DNA of 21,749 nt from Lachnoclostridium sp. UBA1241 (lineage in GTDB: Bacteria > Bacillota > Clostridia > Lachnospirales > Lachnospiraceae). The notes below the pieces were generated by a model that saw nothing but the letters and a program-made list of their open reading frames with translations, searched no databases and was not told the DNA's origin. Location: positions 1 through 21,749 of the forward strand of contig DBWJ01000007.1 in assembly GCA_002308955.1 (NCBI GenBank). Direction: 5' to 3'. Made by a program: the position numbers and the translations under genes. Below are positions 20,770 through 21,749 of the stretch, in pieces; within the stretch, counting starts at the first letter, position 1, and each line of letters opens with the position of its first letter.

Positions 20770-21138
20770 ATGGGTAAGTTTGTTGTAAAGCAGGTTGCCA
20801 GCGGAATTAAGTTCGATTTGAAGGCAGGCAATGGGGAAGTAATTGCTACTTCCGAAGTATATTCCAGCGAGAAGGCATGCAAGAACGGTATTGAGAGCGT
20901 TCGCAAGAATGCGGTTGCAGCCGGTATTGAGGATCAGACCGTTGAAGGTTTTGAGAAGGTTAAACATCCGAAGTTTGAAGTATATACCGACAAGAAGGGT
21001 GAGATTCGTTTCCGTCTGAAGGCAGGAAACGGCGAAATCATCGCTACCAGCGAGGGTTACAAGTCCAAAGCAAGCGCCCTGAACGGAATCGAGAGCGTTA
21101 AGAAGAACGCACCGGATGCTCCTGTAACGGAAGCATAA
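20770..21138 (+). CDS. YegP-family protein with two tandem DUF1508 units
   Basis: This 122-residue soluble protein is made of two copies of the YegP/DUF1508 unit. The repeated core is FDLKAGNGEVIATSEVYSS (residues 15-33) and FRLKAGNGEIIATSEGYKS (81-99), each followed by an NGIES-VRKNA or NGIES-VKKNA helix. The offset between copies is 66 residues. The family is widespread and its molecular role is not established. The strong promoter, good ribosome binding site (GGAGG, 20757-20761) and frequent common codons suggest high expression. It is monocistronic with its own terminator. Confidence 0.95.
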   Translation: MGKFVVKQVASGIKFDLKAGNGEVIATSEVYSSEKACKNGIESVRKNAVAAGIEDQTVEGFEKVKHPKFEVYTDKKGEIRFRLKAGNGEIIATSEGYKSKASALNGIESVKKNAPDAPVTEA

Positions 21139-21162
21139 GAAAGTAAATTACGAACATCAGTA

Positions 21163-21198
21163 CCCCGTGCCGGTCGGCAGGCCGGCATGGGGGTTTTT
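21163..21198 (+). terminator. Rho-independent terminator after the DUF1508 gene
   Basis: An 11-bp GC-rich stem with one G-U pair (21163-21173 with 21182-21192), an eight-base loop, then G and T5. Confidence 0.93.
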
Positions 21199-21261
21199 CT
21201 TGTTTTGACTAATGCTATGAGATTTGCCGGCGGAATCGGTGCCGGCTTTGGGAGAGAATAG

Positions 21262-21749
21262 ATGACTGCAGAGAAATTGTATCAGGTAGAAGCGGAAATC
21301 AAAAAGGTTATTGAGGGTAAGGACGATGTCATTCATCACGTTCTGACGGCGATACTTGCGGGCGGCCACATCCTTCTTGAGGATGTACCCGGTGTCGGCA
21401 AGACGACGCTTGCCGTTGCCTGCTCGAAGGCGATGAACCTTCTTTACAAGCGCACCCAGTTCACGCCGGACGTTATGCCCTCCGACGTGGTCGGTTTCTG
21501 CATGTATGACAAGGAAGCGAAGAAGAAGGTTTACGTATCGGGAAGCATCCTGTGTAACCTCTATCTCGCGGACGAGATCAACCGGACTTCCAGTAAGACC
21601 CAGTCCGCTCTGTTGGAAGCAATGGAGGAAGGACAGATTACCGTTGAGGGCGTAACGAAGAGCCTTCCGGATCCGTTCATCGTACTTGCGACCCAGAACC
21701 CGGTCGGCGCTGCGGGAACGCAGATGCTTCCGGATTCCCAGCTGGACCG
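21262..21749 (+). CDS. MoxR-family AAA+ ATPase, 3'-truncated by the window
   Basis: The frame is open from ATG 21262 to the window edge, giving the first 162 residues. GGAGAGA at 21251-21257 precedes the ATG. Walker A is EDVPGVGKTT with Lys47, Walker B is LADEIN with Asp104 and Glu105, and NRTSSKTQSALLEAMEEGQ plus ATQNP (sensor 1) are hallmark MoxR sequences. MoxR ATPases are chaperone-like and usually help mature complexes, often with a neighbouring DUF58 and von Willebrand A or transglutaminase-domain protein; such partners would be expected just beyond the window. The segment between Walker A and B (CMYDKEAKKKVYVSG) is less conserved than usual. A TTGACT at 21205-21210 has no -10 at the right distance, so I give no promoter. 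Confidence 0.95.
   Translation, partial: MTAEKLYQVEAEIKKVIEGKDDVIHHVLTAILAGGHILLEDVPGVGKTTLAVACSKAMNLLYKRTQFTPDVMPSDVVGFCMYDKEAKKKVYVSGSILCNLYLADEINRTSSKTQSALLEAMEEGQITVEGVTKSLPDPFIVLATQNPVGAAGTQMLPDSQLD

Noticed and set aside
20629..20967. Minus-strand 112-codon frame over the tRNA promoter and DUF1508 gene
   Set aside because: It covers the divergent promoters and lies opposite a clear DUF1508 gene, and it ends inside the tRNA.
21205..21221. TTGACT and TATGAG as a promoter for the MoxR gene
   Set aside because: The two boxes are only five bases apart and neither has a partner at the right distance.

Overview
The window looks like chromosomal DNA from a Gram-positive, gut- or rumen-type clostridium, most likely a Lachnospiraceae relative. 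The evidence is strong AGGAGG-type ribosome binding sites, sigma-A promoters often with a TGn extension, a lipoprotein and a cellulase that both carry Thr/Pro-rich surface linkers, a YegP-type DUF1508 protein, and a tRNA without an encoded CCA. GC content is moderate and codon use is fairly even apart from the IS remnant at the left edge. The assignment is inference; no 16S or other marker gene is present.

Layout, left to right. 1-415 is the right end of an IS3-family insertion sequence. 586-4239 is a two-gene heterodimeric ABC exporter. 4346-6102 is a translationally coupled pair, a family-2 glycosyltransferase and a Ser-Asp-His esterase, behind a very good promoter. 6186-6653 is a membrane-tethered XRE regulator closed by a clear terminator. 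6790-8313 is an orphan lipoprotein followed by two hairpins. 8314-8786 is a non-coding stretch with two promoters and a structured leader ending in an intrinsic terminator, placed before an S66 LD-carboxypeptidase-like gene (8787-9830) that overlaps a PflX-type radical SAM gene (9817-10779).

10906-15733 holds two single-pass membrane proteins that resemble trigger factor (10906-11880, lacking the FKBP core, and 13752-14369, reduced to the C-terminal arms). Around them are a zinc-dependent phospholipase C-like protein, a PfkB-family sugar-phosphate kinase and the 23S rRNA methyltransferase RlmD. 15791-18361 holds a 7TM HD-GYP protein and a Cof-type HAD phosphatase. 18463-20469 is a membrane-anchored, CBM-bearing GH5 endoglucanase. 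A bidirectional terminator separates it from a minus-strand tRNA-Ala(CGC). Divergent promoters drive that tRNA and a tandem-repeat YegP/DUF1508 gene. The window ends inside a MoxR-family AAA+ ATPase.

Most genes are ordinary housekeeping or surface functions. Three things stand out: the pair of membrane-tethered trigger-factor-like proteins, predicted to face outward like PrsA or SurA; the structured leader with a terminator before the S66 peptidase; and the overlapping S66 peptidase/radical SAM pair. No CRISPR array, prophage, toxin-antitoxin module or complete mobile element was seen.
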